Assembly (NCBI RefSeq): GCF_900102795.1 | Contig: NZ_FMWG01000004.1 | Coordinates: forward strand, 124,001-188,000 | Direction: 5' to 3' | Origin: Epibacterium ulvae | GTDB taxonomy: Bacteria > Pseudomonadota > Alphaproteobacteria > Rhodobacterales > Rhodobacteraceae | Length of the DNA: 64,000 nucleotides | Shown here: positions 15,574 through 24,597 of the stretch, one piece after another | Position numbering within the stretch: the first letter of the stretch is position 1 | Layout: every line of letters starts with the position of its first letter | The notes under the pieces: model-generated | The model's input: the letters and a program-made list of their open reading frames with translations, nothing else | Databases searched by the model: none | What the model was told of the DNA's origin: nothing | Position numbers and translations under genes: made by a program

Positions 15574-16476
15574 TTAGAGCGCCTTAAATTCAAATGCATC
15601 GCCGTTGCGTGTGACGCGGCCAAGGCCGGGTGCGGTCAGGTGGCTGCCTGCAATCACAAGCCCCTCGTCTGCGGCGCGGCCCAGAATTGTGCGCCGGGTT
15701 GCAATCGCTGCATCTGGAATGCCGTCCAGAGCCCAACCGACGTCTGGGTTTTGGAAATGAATGTGGTCGGACACGACGATATCACCCATGATCAACAGTT
15801 TTTCGTCACCCAGATCCAGTTCAAAGCTGTTGTGGCCGGGGGTGTGGCCATAGGTTTGGATCGCGCGCAAGCCGTTGCCAAAATCTTTTGTCCCATCATG
15901 GGTTTCGACCTGATCTTTGATGATGTTCGCAATGGCCTGAATTTCGATCACCATTGGGCGCAGCGCTTCTGGCGCCTGATCCGCAAAACCCTCGCGCGTC
16001 CAGAAACCCCATTCTGCCTGATCCATATGAATGGTTGCATTTTCAAACGCGGGCTTACCGTTAGAGATCAAACCGCCTGAGTGATCGATATGCATATGTG
16101 TGATAACAATATCTGTGATGTCGGATGGCTTGATCCCGGCATCAGCCAGAGCAGCGGGCAAGCGTCCGAGATCGTCAAAACGCTGGGTGACAAAGGCACC
16201 GTCCCCGGCACCGCCATCGATCAGGATAAGGCGACCCTCTTGGCGCACCAGAAACACATTTGCACCGATGACAACCGCCGCGCCCAGATCTGCTTGTTCA
16301 GCCTCACTTGCTCCGGTCCACATTTGGTTTGGGACGGTCAATGTTCCGTCTGAGAGGGCGATCAATGTGCCTTTGCCGAAATCTAGGCTGCCTGCAGCAA
16401 AGCCGGGGGTTGCGATCGCGGCGGCCATGCCTGCGAGGCTGGTGCACATGAACGTGCGGCGGGAAAGATGAGTCAT
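15574..16476 (-). CDS. Tat-exported metallo-beta-lactamase-fold hydrolase
   Basis: 300 residues. The N-terminus SRRTFMCTSLAGMAAAIATPGFA is a twin-arginine signal, so the folded metalloprotein is exported. The metal motif HMHIDHSGG (HxHxDH) and later GHTPGH and a distal GSH define the MBL hydrolase family (quorum-lactonase or glyoxalase-II-like members). GGAGT precedes ATG at 16476. The substrate is not predictable; lactonases and aryl-sulfatase-like members share this layout. Transcribed alone, with the TetR gene converging on it. Confidence 0.85.
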   Translation of the reverse strand: MTHLSRRTFMCTSLAGMAAAIATPGFAAGSLDFGKGTLIALSDGTLTVPNQMWTGASEAEQADLGAAVVIGANVFLVRQEGRLILIDGGAGDGAFVTQRFDDLGRLPAALADAGIKPSDITDIVITHMHIDHSGGLISNGKPAFENATIHMDQAEWGFWTREGFADQAPEALRPMVIEIQAIANIIKDQVETHDGTKDFGNGLRAIQTYGHTPGHNSFELDLGDEKLLIMGDIVVSDHIHFQNPDVGWALDGIPDAAIATRRTILGRAADEGLVIAGSHLTAPGLGRVTRNGDAFEFKAL

Positions 16477-16593
16477 GTTCTACTCCGATGTATTGATTTG
16501 CCCGGATTTTAGACTGTCTTTGGAACGTGAGAAATTAGATGAGCTGGATATTGGATATCGATAAAACTGATGACCATAAACAAAGGAAGGCTG

Positions 16594-16630
16594 CAAAAAA
16601 CCCACCAAGGGCTGTCGCCATGGTGGGTTC
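16594..16630 (-). terminator. Rho-independent terminator of the ABC/GST operon
   Basis: On the minus strand AACCCACCA (16629-16621) pairs with TGGTGGGTT (16607-16599) and is followed by a run of T. It lies about 55 bp after the glutathione S-transferase stop. Confidence 0.85.
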
Positions 16631-16685
16631 AAACTGCCGTGTCGGTGAGGGTATTGAGCGGCTTGCCTGCGTGCGGCCATACTGT

Positions 16686-17315
16686 TCAATCGGGCTTTTT
16701 AGGCGGAGCCAGATGGTAAGCTTCAAGCAATTTGCAGGCTTTTTGGGTCGCGGGGCGCGCTTTTACGCGGGCCAGCCAGGCTTGGACATGAGGTGCCTCT
16801 GCCAGCGATAGATTAAGTTCTTCGTGGTGATCGAGCCACGGGAAAAATGAAATGTCTGCAATGCTATAGCCGTCGCCACAGAGATAATCCTGATTGGCGA
16901 GCTGTTCATCAAGCACCGTAATCACCCGGTTTGCGATGCCCTTATATTGAGCCAAAGCGTCCGGGTTTGGTTTGGGGGCGAGGCCGGACCAGTATTCGAC
17001 CTGTCCAAAATAGGGGCCTTGGGTGGAGGCTTGATAAAACAAGAGTGATAGCAATTGGTCTTCTACGCCTTCTGGCAGGCCCCAGCCTGTTTTGCGGGCC
17101 AGATGCATCAGGATAGCGTTGGATTCTGTCAGCGCTTTACCGTCTTGGACAATCACCGGGATTTTGCCAGCAGGATTCACCGCGCGAAAATCGGGCGTGT
17201 GCTGATCGCCGCCACGGATATTGATGGGTACAAAGTCATGCGGCAAATCCGTTTCCATCAAGAACATCATAACCTTGAGCGAATTGATGGTGTTGTAGCC
17301 GTAAAAGGTGATCAT
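16686..17315 (-). CDS. Glutathione S-transferase
   Basis: 209 residues. N-terminal thioredoxin-like domain beginning [16 protein letters not shown], with the cis-proline/substrate motif GKIPVIVQDG and the glutathione-contact ALTESNAI, then an all-helical C-terminal domain. Its start overlaps the ABC ATPase stop (TGATG), so it is the last gene of the peptide ABC operon. A GST co-transcribed with a GsiA-like importer hints that the imported compound is glutathione or becomes a glutathione conjugate; this is inference. Confidence 0.88.
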   Translation of the reverse strand: MITFYGYNTINSLKVMMFLMETDLPHDFVPINIRGGDQHTPDFRAVNPAGKIPVIVQDGKALTESNAILMHLARKTGWGLPEGVEDQLLSLLFYQASTQGPYFGQVEYWSGLAPKPNPDALAQYKGIANRVITVLDEQLANQDYLCGDGYSIADISFFPWLDHHEELNLSLAEAPHVQAWLARVKARPATQKACKLLEAYHLAPPKKPD

Positions 17316-19018
17316 CAGATGTCCAGTCCTTCGTCCGAGAGGCCCTCAAGATGTGGCATGAGGGTGAGCAGCTCTTTTGTGTAATCGGTTTGCGGGGCGG
17401 CAAACAGCGTTTCAGTGTCCTGTAGCTCCAGCAGGCGCCCTTTTTGCATGACAGCGACCCGATCACACATCTGGCGCACCACGGGCAGATCATGGCTGAT
17501 GAACAACATGGTCAGGCCCAGATGGTCTTGCAGGTCTTTGAGAATGTTTAGGATCTGCGCTTGAATGGAGACATCCAGCGCCGATGTTGGCTCGTCACAG
17601 ATCAAAAAACGCGGCTGGGTCGCAAGGGCGCGTGCAATTGAAATCCGCTGCCTTTGCCCGCCGGAGAATTCATGCGGGAATTTGGCGGCCGCGGCTGCGC
17701 CAAGGCCCACCTGTTCCAAGAGTTCATGCACGCGTTTTGTGAGCGCGCTGCCGCTTAGGATTTTATGATGGCGGATGGGTTCGGCGATTATGTCCAGAAC
17801 GCGCATGCGCGGATTGAGCGAGGAATAAGGATCCTGAAAGATCATCTGGATGTCCCGGCGAAATTGCATCACGGCGGCCTTATCGCGCGGATCGCTGACA
17901 ATCTGGCCTGCAAATTCCACCGTGCCTTTGTCCAGAGGATAAAGCCCGCTGATGAGGCGCGCGACGGTAGATTTGCCAGATCCGCTTTCACCAACAACGC
18001 CAAAGACCTCGCCCGGCATGATATCAAATGAGACATCATCCACCGCCGTCAGATAGGTGCTGTGACCGGGGAAGATGCTTTTGGCGATCGGAAACCGCTT
18101 TTCAAGGTTTCGCACGCTCAGCAATGGGGTGTCTGCCTGTGTTTCCACCCGTGTCCAGTTGCGCGCGATGTCTTCGATGGCAAAGCGTGTCTCACGTCCG
18201 CCATAGCTGATCTGGGAAAATCGTTTCAGTTTGACTTGCGGGCGGGGCACTGCAGCAATCAGGGATTTTGTGTAAGCGTGGTTTGGCGCGCCCATGACCT
18301 GCGCGGTTGTGCCGCTTTCAACGACTTCGCCGCGATACATCACGGTCACGCGGTCTGTGGTATCTGCGATCACGCCCATATCATGGGTCACAAGGATGAC
18401 GCCCACCTGACGTTCGCGGGCAAGATCTTTGATCAGATCAAGGATTTGCGCCTGTACTGCCACATCCAGTGCGGTTGTGGGTTCATCTGCGATGATCACA
18501 TCTGGTTCTGAACAGAGCGCGAGCGCAATCACCACCCGCTGGCGCATGCCGCCGGAGTATTGATGCGGATACTGGCGCAGGCGCAGGGCGGGGTCGGGAA
18601 TGCCAACCCGTTCTAACAGCGCGGTTGCGCGCTGTTGGGCGGCGTTTTGGGATAGGCCAAGGTGCAGGCTGATGGTTTCCATCAGCTGTTCCCCAACGGT
18701 CAGCAGCGGGTTGAGCGAAGTGAGCGGATCCTGAAAGATCATTGAGATCTTTTTGCCGCGCAAGTCCTGCATGGCCACCGCATCCAACCCGCTGATGAGG
18801 TCGGATTTGAACGCAATGGTGCCCCCTGCGATATGGCCGGGGCGCTCTAACAGCCCCATGATGGCGGCGCCGATGGTGGATTTTCCAGCCCCAGACTCGC
18901 CCACCAGCCCGTGGATTTCACCCGGTTCAACCGTGAGGCTGGCGCCGGAGACGGCTTTGAACACCCCATGGCGTGAGGGGTATTCGACCGTGAGGTTTTG
19001 GATGTCAAGTAAGGTCAT
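17315..19018 (-). CDS. Peptide-type ABC transporter, fused double ATPase (GsiA-like)
   Basis: 567 residues made of two complete ABC domains in tandem, as in GsiA/YliA. The first has [16 protein letters not shown] and [10 protein letters not shown]; the second has [16 protein letters not shown] and [10 protein letters not shown]. Each is followed by an oligopeptide-type extension. It would energise the two permeases encoded immediately upstream (4-bp overlap). Cytoplasmic face of the inner membrane. Confidence 0.92.
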   Translation of the reverse strand: MTLLDIQNLTVEYPSRHGVFKAVSGASLTVEPGEIHGLVGESGAGKSTIGAAIMGLLERPGHIAGGTIAFKSDLISGLDAVAMQDLRGKKISMIFQDPLTSLNPLLTVGEQLMETISLHLGLSQNAAQQRATALLERVGIPDPALRLRQYPHQYSGGMRQRVVIALALCSEPDVIIADEPTTALDVAVQAQILDLIKDLARERQVGVILVTHDMGVIADTTDRVTVMYRGEVVESGTTAQVMGAPNHAYTKSLIAAVPRPQVKLKRFSQISYGGRETRFAIEDIARNWTRVETQADTPLLSVRNLEKRFPIAKSIFPGHSTYLTAVDDVSFDIMPGEVFGVVGESGSGKSTVARLISGLYPLDKGTVEFAGQIVSDPRDKAAVMQFRRDIQMIFQDPYSSLNPRMRVLDIIAEPIRHHKILSGSALTKRVHELLEQVGLGAAAAAKFPHEFSGGQRQRISIARALATQPRFLICDEPTSALDVSIQAQILNILKDLQDHLGLTMLFISHDLPVVRQMCDRVAVMQKGRLLELQDTETLFAAPQTDYTKELLTLMPHLEGLSDEGLDI

Positions 19019-19959
19019 TTTAGCTTTGGATTGAGCGCATCACGCAGCCAATCCCCCATTAAATTCACGGCCAATGCAAGCGACAGTAGCGTCACTGCAG
19101 GAAACAAAAGGATCCACCATTCGCCTGAGAACAAGAACCCCTGCCCAATGCGAATAAGCGTGCCCAGCGAGGGCTGGGTGGGCGGCACGCCGACGCCGAG
19201 GAAGGACAGTGTGGCCTCAGCGATGATGGCCAGTGCGAGTGAGATTGTGGCGATGACCAGAACCGGTGACATGACATTGCGCAGGATATGGCCAAAGATG
19301 ATTGATCCCGAACTGCGTCCGATCAGGCGGGCGGCTTGGACGTATTCTTTGTTTTTCTCAACCAAGGTTGCACCGCGCACAACGCGGGCAAATTGCACCC
19401 AGTCCGAGAGGCCAATGGCGATGATCAGCACCCAAAGCGCGACCTCGTCGCGATATTCAACGGGTGTGAAGCCTTTGGCGACACCAAAGATGAGAAGGGC
19501 AACCAGAATGGAGGGGAAGGTCAGCTGAATATCGGCAATCCGCATGATGATTGCATCAATAATGCCGCCGAAATACCCGGCAATCAGGCCAAGCGTTACA
19601 CCGATGAACATGCCAAGAGAGACAGCGGCAAAGCCGACAAATAGGGAAATCCGCATCCCGTAAAGGATGGTGGACAGAATATCGCGGCCCTGATCATCGG
19701 TTCCCAGCAGGAATTGATCGCCGGTAAAGGCATTGGGGGTGGAGGGCGGCGTAAACCCGTTCATCAGGTTCAGGCTGCCCGGATCAAAGGGATTATAGGG
19801 CGCTACAATCGGGGCAAAGACCGCCGAAAGCACCAAAAGCAGCGTCACCGCAAATGAGATGATGGCAACGGGGCTGTGACGGAACCGCCAGCACAGATCA
19901 CTGTTCCAGGTACGTTTCAGGCGATTGCCAAAGGAGAGGGTGTTTTGAAGTTCGCTCAT
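19015..19959 (-). CDS. Peptide-type ABC transporter permease (DppC/GsiD type)
   Basis: 314 residues. N-terminal OppC_N segment with one TM, the periplasmic signature LLGTDDQGRDILSTILYGMRIS, and a five-TM permease domain with the EAA-type loop (ARLIGRSSGSIIFGHILRN). Overlaps both neighbours by 4 bp (ATGA). Partner of the DppB-type permease upstream. Confidence 0.92.
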   Translation of the reverse strand: MSELQNTLSFGNRLKRTWNSDLCWRFRHSPVAIISFAVTLLLVLSAVFAPIVAPYNPFDPGSLNLMNGFTPPSTPNAFTGDQFLLGTDDQGRDILSTILYGMRISLFVGFAAVSLGMFIGVTLGLIAGYFGGIIDAIIMRIADIQLTFPSILVALLIFGVAKGFTPVEYRDEVALWVLIIAIGLSDWVQFARVVRGATLVEKNKEYVQAARLIGRSSGSIIFGHILRNVMSPVLVIATISLALAIIAEATLSFLGVGVPPTQPSLGTLIRIGQGFLFSGEWWILLFPAVTLLSLALAVNLMGDWLRDALNPKLK

Positions 19960-20918
19960 GACCGTAGCCTTGGATCAATTGCTACATAAAGGATGTCAAC
20001 GATCAGGTTGATCGCGACAAACATCACGGAAATCAGCATCAGGTAGGCGGCCATCACGGGAATATCGACAAATTGCACCGCGTTGATGAATAACAGGCCC
20101 ACGCCCGGCCATTGAAAGACGGTTTCGGTGATGATGGCAAAGGCGATGATACTGCCCAGCTGCAGGCCGGTGACGGTGATCACAGGCACCAGCGTATTTT
20201 TGAGCGCGTGGCGAAAGTTGATTGCTTTTTCAGACAGCCCACGTGCGCGGGCAAAGCGGATATAGTCTTGGCGCAGCACTTCGAGCATTTCAGAGCGCAC
20301 CAAGCGCATGATCAGTGTCATCTGGAAGAGGCCAAGCGTAATACCGGGCAGGATCAGGGCTTTTAAACCGCTTGTGGTCAGAAAACCGGTGGTCCAGCCG
20401 CCCAGATCCGTCACTTCGCCGCGGCCAAAGCTGGGCAACCAGTCCAGTTCGACCGAGAACAGGTAAATCAGCAGGATGCCGATCAGGAAGGTTGGTAGGG
20501 AGACGCCGATCAGGCTGACGGACATGATAATATGAGAGACCAGACCATCGCGGCGGATGGCGGTATAAATCCCAAGCAAGACGCCCACTCCGACTGCGAA
20601 GAGGGCAGAGACCGTGGCCAGTTCCAGCGTTGCAGGGGCGCGTTCGGCGATGATTTCGGCCACGGGACGGCCTTGACGGTAGCTGACGCCCAGATTGCCC
20701 TCAACCGCGTTGGCCAGGAATTTCCAATATTGCACAACAAAGGGCTGATCGAGGCCAAGCTGGGTGCGCAGGCGATCAATATCAGCCTGTGTGCGTTCGG
20801 TGCCGAGCATATTGTCGATCGGGTCGCCGACGAAGTTGAACATCGAAAAGGCGACAAAGCCCACGATCAGCAAGACAAGCCCAGCCTGCAAGACGCGGCG
20901 AATGAGGAAAGAAAACAT
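19956..20918 (-). CDS. Peptide-type ABC transporter permease (DppB/GsiC type)
   Basis: 320 residues from ATG at 20918 (MFSFLIRRVLQ), chosen over an in-frame ATG at 20951 because the family begins at this basic-hydrophobic segment and GGA lies upstream. It has the DppB features FVGDP, GLDQPFVVQYWKFL and GVSYRQGRPV, and the EAA loop with RQDYIRFARARGLSEKAI. First permease after the binding protein gene. Confidence 0.9.
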   Translation of the reverse strand: MFSFLIRRVLQAGLVLLIVGFVAFSMFNFVGDPIDNMLGTERTQADIDRLRTQLGLDQPFVVQYWKFLANAVEGNLGVSYRQGRPVAEIIAERAPATLELATVSALFAVGVGVLLGIYTAIRRDGLVSHIIMSVSLIGVSLPTFLIGILLIYLFSVELDWLPSFGRGEVTDLGGWTTGFLTTSGLKALILPGITLGLFQMTLIMRLVRSEMLEVLRQDYIRFARARGLSEKAINFRHALKNTLVPVITVTGLQLGSIIAFAIITETVFQWPGVGLLFINAVQFVDIPVMAAYLMLISVMFVAINLIVDILYVAIDPRLRS

Positions 20919-20939
20919 GTGGTATCCAGAAAACGGTAA

Positions 20940-20971
20940 GCGTTCCGCCATGGCATCAGCTGGCGAAACGC
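20940..20971 (-). terminator. Intercistronic hairpin after the binding-protein gene
   Basis: GCGTTCCGCCA (20940-20950) pairs with TGGCGAAACGC (20961-20971), 11 bp with one mismatch. It lies between the abundant binding-protein gene and the permease genes, where such hairpins usually lower downstream expression and protect the upstream mRNA. Confidence 0.6.
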
Positions 20972-20989
20972 GATTTGGTTTTGGTCAGA

Positions 20990-22552
20990 TCAGTTTACGG
21001 TGACCCAACGCAGCATAAAGAAGTTGTCAGCCCGCTGGGTCAGATCCACATTGCTGCGCGCGCCCCAAAGAAGCGCCTGCACATACATAGGCACATAGCC
21101 TGCTTCATCCTGCAGGATCTTGGTGCTTTCATCCAACAGCGCCTGACGTTTGTCATCGTCAATTTCAGACTGGATCTGCGGCAGTAATTCGTCCACGCGG
21201 TCGTTTGAAAACGCACCAAAGTTCCAGCTGCCCAGTTTCTTCTCTGGGTTTGGCGTGGTCACAAGGAAGCGAATGGGGTGTTCTGCGTCAAAAGAACCGG
21301 GTGACCAGCCGAGCATATACATATCAAAGTTCTGGGCACGCAGTTCTGGCCAGTAGTTGCTGACTGGCATGGTTTCCAGTTCAACATCCAGCCCGATTTG
21401 CGCGAGCATGCCGACAGCGGCCTGACAGACCGCTTCATCGTTGATGTAACGGTTGTTTGGGCATTTCATGCCAAAGCTGAAGCCATCCGCATAGCCTGCT
21501 TCGGCCAGCAGGGCACGGGCCTTGTCCAGATCATAGGCCGGGCGTTCCGCGAGGCTTTCGGAATAGCCGCGCATGGCGGGGCTGACCAATTGCGACACGG
21601 GCTGCGCAGATCCACGCATGATGGTTTGCACGATCGCATCCACATTGATGGCGTGGTTTACAGCCTGACGCACGCGGGCATCTTTAAACGGGTTGGGTTT
21701 GCCAGCATCTGCGGAATATTTCAGTGTGTCTGCCTGATTGGCAAAGCCAAACATGATCACGCGGGCTTCGATGTCTTCAAGAACTTTAACATCAGGGCTG
21801 TTTGACAGGCGCGCGACGTCTTGCGTTGGCACGGGGTTGATCATGTCAACTTCGCCAGAAAGCAGGGCTGCAACTGCGGTGGCGGGGTTTTGGATCGGCG
21901 TGTATTCGGCGCTTGTGATATTGTGGGTGGCTTCATCCCACCAGCCGCCAAAAGGTTCAACAACGGTTTTCAGGTCGGGTTGACGTTCCACAACTTTAAA
22001 GGCGCCGGTGCCGTTGGTGTTGCGGGTGGCAAAATTTTCCGCGTCTTTTGCAGGCACGGCTGAGCTGTTTGCTTCGGTCCAGCCCTTGTCCATGATCATG
22101 AAGTTGGTGATCGTATCGGGGAAAATCGGATTGGGAGCAGCGGTGTAGAATTCGACGGTATAATCATCCACGGCTTTGATTCCGGAAACGGAAGCAAACC
22201 AGCTGGAGACGTCTGATTCAGGGCGCGTTGCGCGCTCATACGAGAAAACCACATCTTCGGCTGTGAAATCAGAGCCATCGTGGAATTTTACATCTTTGCG
22301 CAGATGGAAGCGCCAGCCTTCGGTGCCAATGGGCTCCCAGCCGGTGGCCAATGCAGGTTCAATCTGCATCTGCTGATTGCGGCGCATCAGGCCTTCGTAA
22401 ACATTGTTCAAAAAGCCAAGAACCGGTGCCGAATTTACTGCGTGCGGGTCCATGGTTTGTGGATCTGTGGTGCCTGCCCAGCGGAAGGTTTCCGCGCTTG
22501 CGGCTTGGACGGACAGCAGGGCCACAGCGGTGGCTGCTAGTGTTTTTCTCAT
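20990..22552 (-). CDS. Peptide-type ABC transporter substrate-binding protein (SBP_bac_5)
   Basis: 520 residues with a Sec signal peptide (MRKTLAATAVALLSVQAASA). The mature protein has the cluster C pattern: DPQTMDPH near the start, VYEGLMRRN, and VKFHDGSDFTAEDVVFSYER. These proteins bind peptides, opines, glutathione or nickel chelates in the periplasm. First gene of the operon SBP-permease-permease-ATPase-GST. The ligand is not predictable from sequence. Confidence 0.92.
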   Translation of the reverse strand: MRKTLAATAVALLSVQAASAETFRWAGTTDPQTMDPHAVNSAPVLGFLNNVYEGLMRRNQQMQIEPALATGWEPIGTEGWRFHLRKDVKFHDGSDFTAEDVVFSYERATRPESDVSSWFASVSGIKAVDDYTVEFYTAAPNPIFPDTITNFMIMDKGWTEANSSAVPAKDAENFATRNTNGTGAFKVVERQPDLKTVVEPFGGWWDEATHNITSAEYTPIQNPATAVAALLSGEVDMINPVPTQDVARLSNSPDVKVLEDIEARVIMFGFANQADTLKYSADAGKPNPFKDARVRQAVNHAINVDAIVQTIMRGSAQPVSQLVSPAMRGYSESLAERPAYDLDKARALLAEAGYADGFSFGMKCPNNRYINDEAVCQAAVGMLAQIGLDVELETMPVSNYWPELRAQNFDMYMLGWSPGSFDAEHPIRFLVTTPNPEKKLGSWNFGAFSNDRVDELLPQIQSEIDDDKRQALLDESTKILQDEAGYVPMYVQALLWGARSNVDLTQRADNFFMLRWVTVN

Positions 22553-22780
22553 ATTTGGTCTCCCAGATTCCCCCTTTTGTGCGGGGGTATGGTTAGATTA
22601 CACGTTATTAGAGCGGATCTGCCATCGTTTACACGATTTTGGAGATTTTTCTGCCTAACTGGCTTATTTTATGAACAAATCTCAAAAGGACTCTTGGATT
22701 GATGCCAAGTTTTCTCGTGGATTTGGCACGGCAGCTGTATTCGGGTGTTGGTGGTTGGGGGCCGATGAATATCCTTTTGT

Positions 22781-23740
22781 CTATTGAGGGGCATGGGGGG
22801 AATTAGGGATCTGCCCTTGCTGGCCTTTCCCGAGGGTTTTTGCCAGAGACGCCATGAGGCCCGTGGTTGCCTGACCAAGATTGTCGCCACGCAGTGACAT
22901 TTTAAACCATCCGTCAGGCATAGGTTGAATGGCGTCGATGGTGCACATCAGATCATCCCGGACACATTCGATTTGCCAAGGCGGCAGCAAGGGTGCTTTG
23001 GAGGCGACAAGGATTTTGGGATCATGGCTAAGTATGCGCGCCAGATCTTCGGCGTGTACGGAAGCGGTGCCCAGTTTGATCATCAATGATATCGTATGAC
23101 TGCGCCAGACCGGTACGCGGGTTGCGGCGCAGGAGACCGGAAATGCCTTATCAAACAACAGAGCCAGTTCGCGTTCCAGCGCGCGCGCTTCTCCCTCTAA
23201 AGGTGAAATAACGTGATCGTGTGCCAGATAGGCGGGCATGCCTGGCAGATCTGTTCCGCTGATGGCTTGCAGGGTTGTCGCGTGGACCGCTTCTACACCA
23301 AATTCCTTATGGATCAGAGCAAGGGGCAAGGCACACATGGCGGTTGTGCAGTTTGGGGTGGACCACAAGGTTTCTTCGTTTGATACAGTACTGCGCACAT
23401 CTGGCATCAACAGCGCTCCTTGAAAACGCGCATATTCGCAGTGAGAGATCACGCGCGCGCCGTTCTGCAAGTGCTGCTTTTCGATGTCTTCGGCACCTTC
23501 ATCAGGCAAAAAAGATAAAATGAGATCGCCCTTCGCAGCATCACTTGGTGAAAAAATAGGCGTTTTTAGTGCGAACTGACGCGCTTCAGGCCCCGCGAAC
23601 CACGGCAAATCTGTGTGTGATTCTCTGTGTCGATGATCGTGCAGGCTTATGATTTCAAAGTCTGGATCGGGCAGCAACTGATCAATCAGATGCTGCCCCA
23701 GCAGTCCTAATGCTCCAAATATAGACAGTTTTATGGCCAT
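22781..23740 (-). CDS. Aspartate-semialdehyde-dehydrogenase-like protein
   Basis: 319 residues from ATG 23740 (MAIKLSIFGALGLLGQ), a Rossmann NAD(P) site. The catalytic-type segment STPNCTTAMCALPLALI carries the nucleophile cysteine of the ASADH/N-acetyl-glutamyl-phosphate reductase superfamily. The later part, with ATRVPVWRSHTISLMIKLG, resembles the ASADH dimerisation domain. It is divergent from the GntR-led operon, about 85 bp from the regulator start, so it is probably co-regulated and reduces or oxidises an acyl-phosphate/semialdehyde intermediate. It need not be the biosynthetic lysine/threonine enzyme. Weak ribosome-binding sequence. Confidence 0.75.
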   Translation of the reverse strand: MAIKLSIFGALGLLGQHLIDQLLPDPDFEIISLHDHRHRESHTDLPWFAGPEARQFALKTPIFSPSDAAKGDLILSFLPDEGAEDIEKQHLQNGARVISHCEYARFQGALLMPDVRSTVSNEETLWSTPNCTTAMCALPLALIHKEFGVEAVHATTLQAISGTDLPGMPAYLAHDHVISPLEGEARALERELALLFDKAFPVSCAATRVPVWRSHTISLMIKLGTASVHAEDLARILSHDPKILVASKAPLLPPWQIECVRDDLMCTIDAIQPMPDGWFKMSLRGDNLGQATTGLMASLAKTLGKGQQGQIPNSPHAPQ

Positions 23741-23790
23741 CGGGTGCGTCCGTGAATTTTCTCTTGTCAGAATGAATATGTTAGATAACC

Positions 23791-23806
23791 ATGTCTGACA
23801 TGTCAG
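23791..23806. promoter_or_regulatory. Probable GntR operator
   Basis: ATGTCTGACAT (23791-23801) is an odd palindrome with the TGT-N3-ACA spacing typical for GntR proteins, and it overlaps the perfect 12-bp palindrome CTGACATGTCAG (23795-23806). It lies between the divergent semialdehyde dehydrogenase-like gene and the GntR gene, 20 bp before the GntR start. Confidence 0.6.
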
Positions 23807-23826
23807 AAAGGTCAATCTAAAATTTC

Positions 23827-24597
23827 ATGTATGATCCAAGTTCCCCTATGCTCCGTTCCGGCCTTGCCGAAGGTGGTTTGCCAAGTCCTGATGCCAAGTC
23901 GCGCTTTGCTGAGGATCGAATGCTTGCCGCGACCATCTGGTGTGAATTGCGCCCCGGTGAGATTGTCACTGAGGCTGATATCATGGAGCGTTTTGGTCTT
24001 TCGCGCGCGGCGGCACGATCCGGATTGACCCGGTTGGGGTTTGATGGATGGGCGACCTCTAAGGCCCGTATGGGGTGGGAAATCCTGCCTGTGACCGGTC
24101 AATTGATTGGTGACGTTTTAGAGGCACGCCGTATCGTAGAACCGGGATTGGCACATGTGCTGCTTTCAGAGAGTGCGCGGGCGGAGATTGCGCAGATTGA
24201 GATCATTTTGACGGCTTTGATGCGGGGAGGGGATCAGACTGCGCTTGGCTCTATTCGCCATCATGTGGACCGTATTGATGGACTTTTGCTGGGCGCTATG
24301 AACCCGCTGACGGCGCGCCATTTGCGCAAATTGTGGCACCATTCGGCGCGTATTACGCATTACCTTGAAGGGGGCAGTGGCACGCTGTTTCGCCGCGATG
24401 ACGTGTTTGACCTTATCCATGCGGTCTTGGCGGGTGATAGGGCTGGCATAGAAAGTGCCCGATTGGCCCTGATAGCGGCGCAAGAGCGCTATTTCCTCCA
24501 TCAGCTTTTAAAGAACGATGCGCCGTTGCTGCCAGGCAGCGGGTTGGCGGCGCGTGGCCCACAAGAAAACGCTGCCCCCAACAGGAGACCCTCATGA
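23827..24597 (+). CDS. GntR-family regulator (FadR/FCD type)
   Basis: 256 residues. An N-terminal winged HTH (VTEADIMERFGLSRAAARSGLTRLGFDGWATSKARMGWEI region, about 45-90) is joined to an all-helical FCD ligand domain with the acid/His pattern (LEARRIVEPGLA, HHVDRIDGLLL, HHSARITHYLE) that usually binds a metal and a carboxylate effector. Its stop overlaps the ATG of the binding-protein gene, so it is part of the operon it likely controls. A palindrome upstream is the candidate operator. Confidence 0.85.
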   Translation: MYDPSSPMLRSGLAEGGLPSPDAKSRFAEDRMLAATIWCELRPGEIVTEADIMERFGLSRAAARSGLTRLGFDGWATSKARMGWEILPVTGQLIGDVLEARRIVEPGLAHVLLSESARAEIAQIEIILTALMRGGDQTALGSIRHHVDRIDGLLLGAMNPLTARHLRKLWHHSARITHYLEGGSGTLFRRDDVFDLIHAVLAGDRAGIESARLALIAAQERYFLHQLLKNDAPLLPGSGLAARGPQENAAPNRRPS

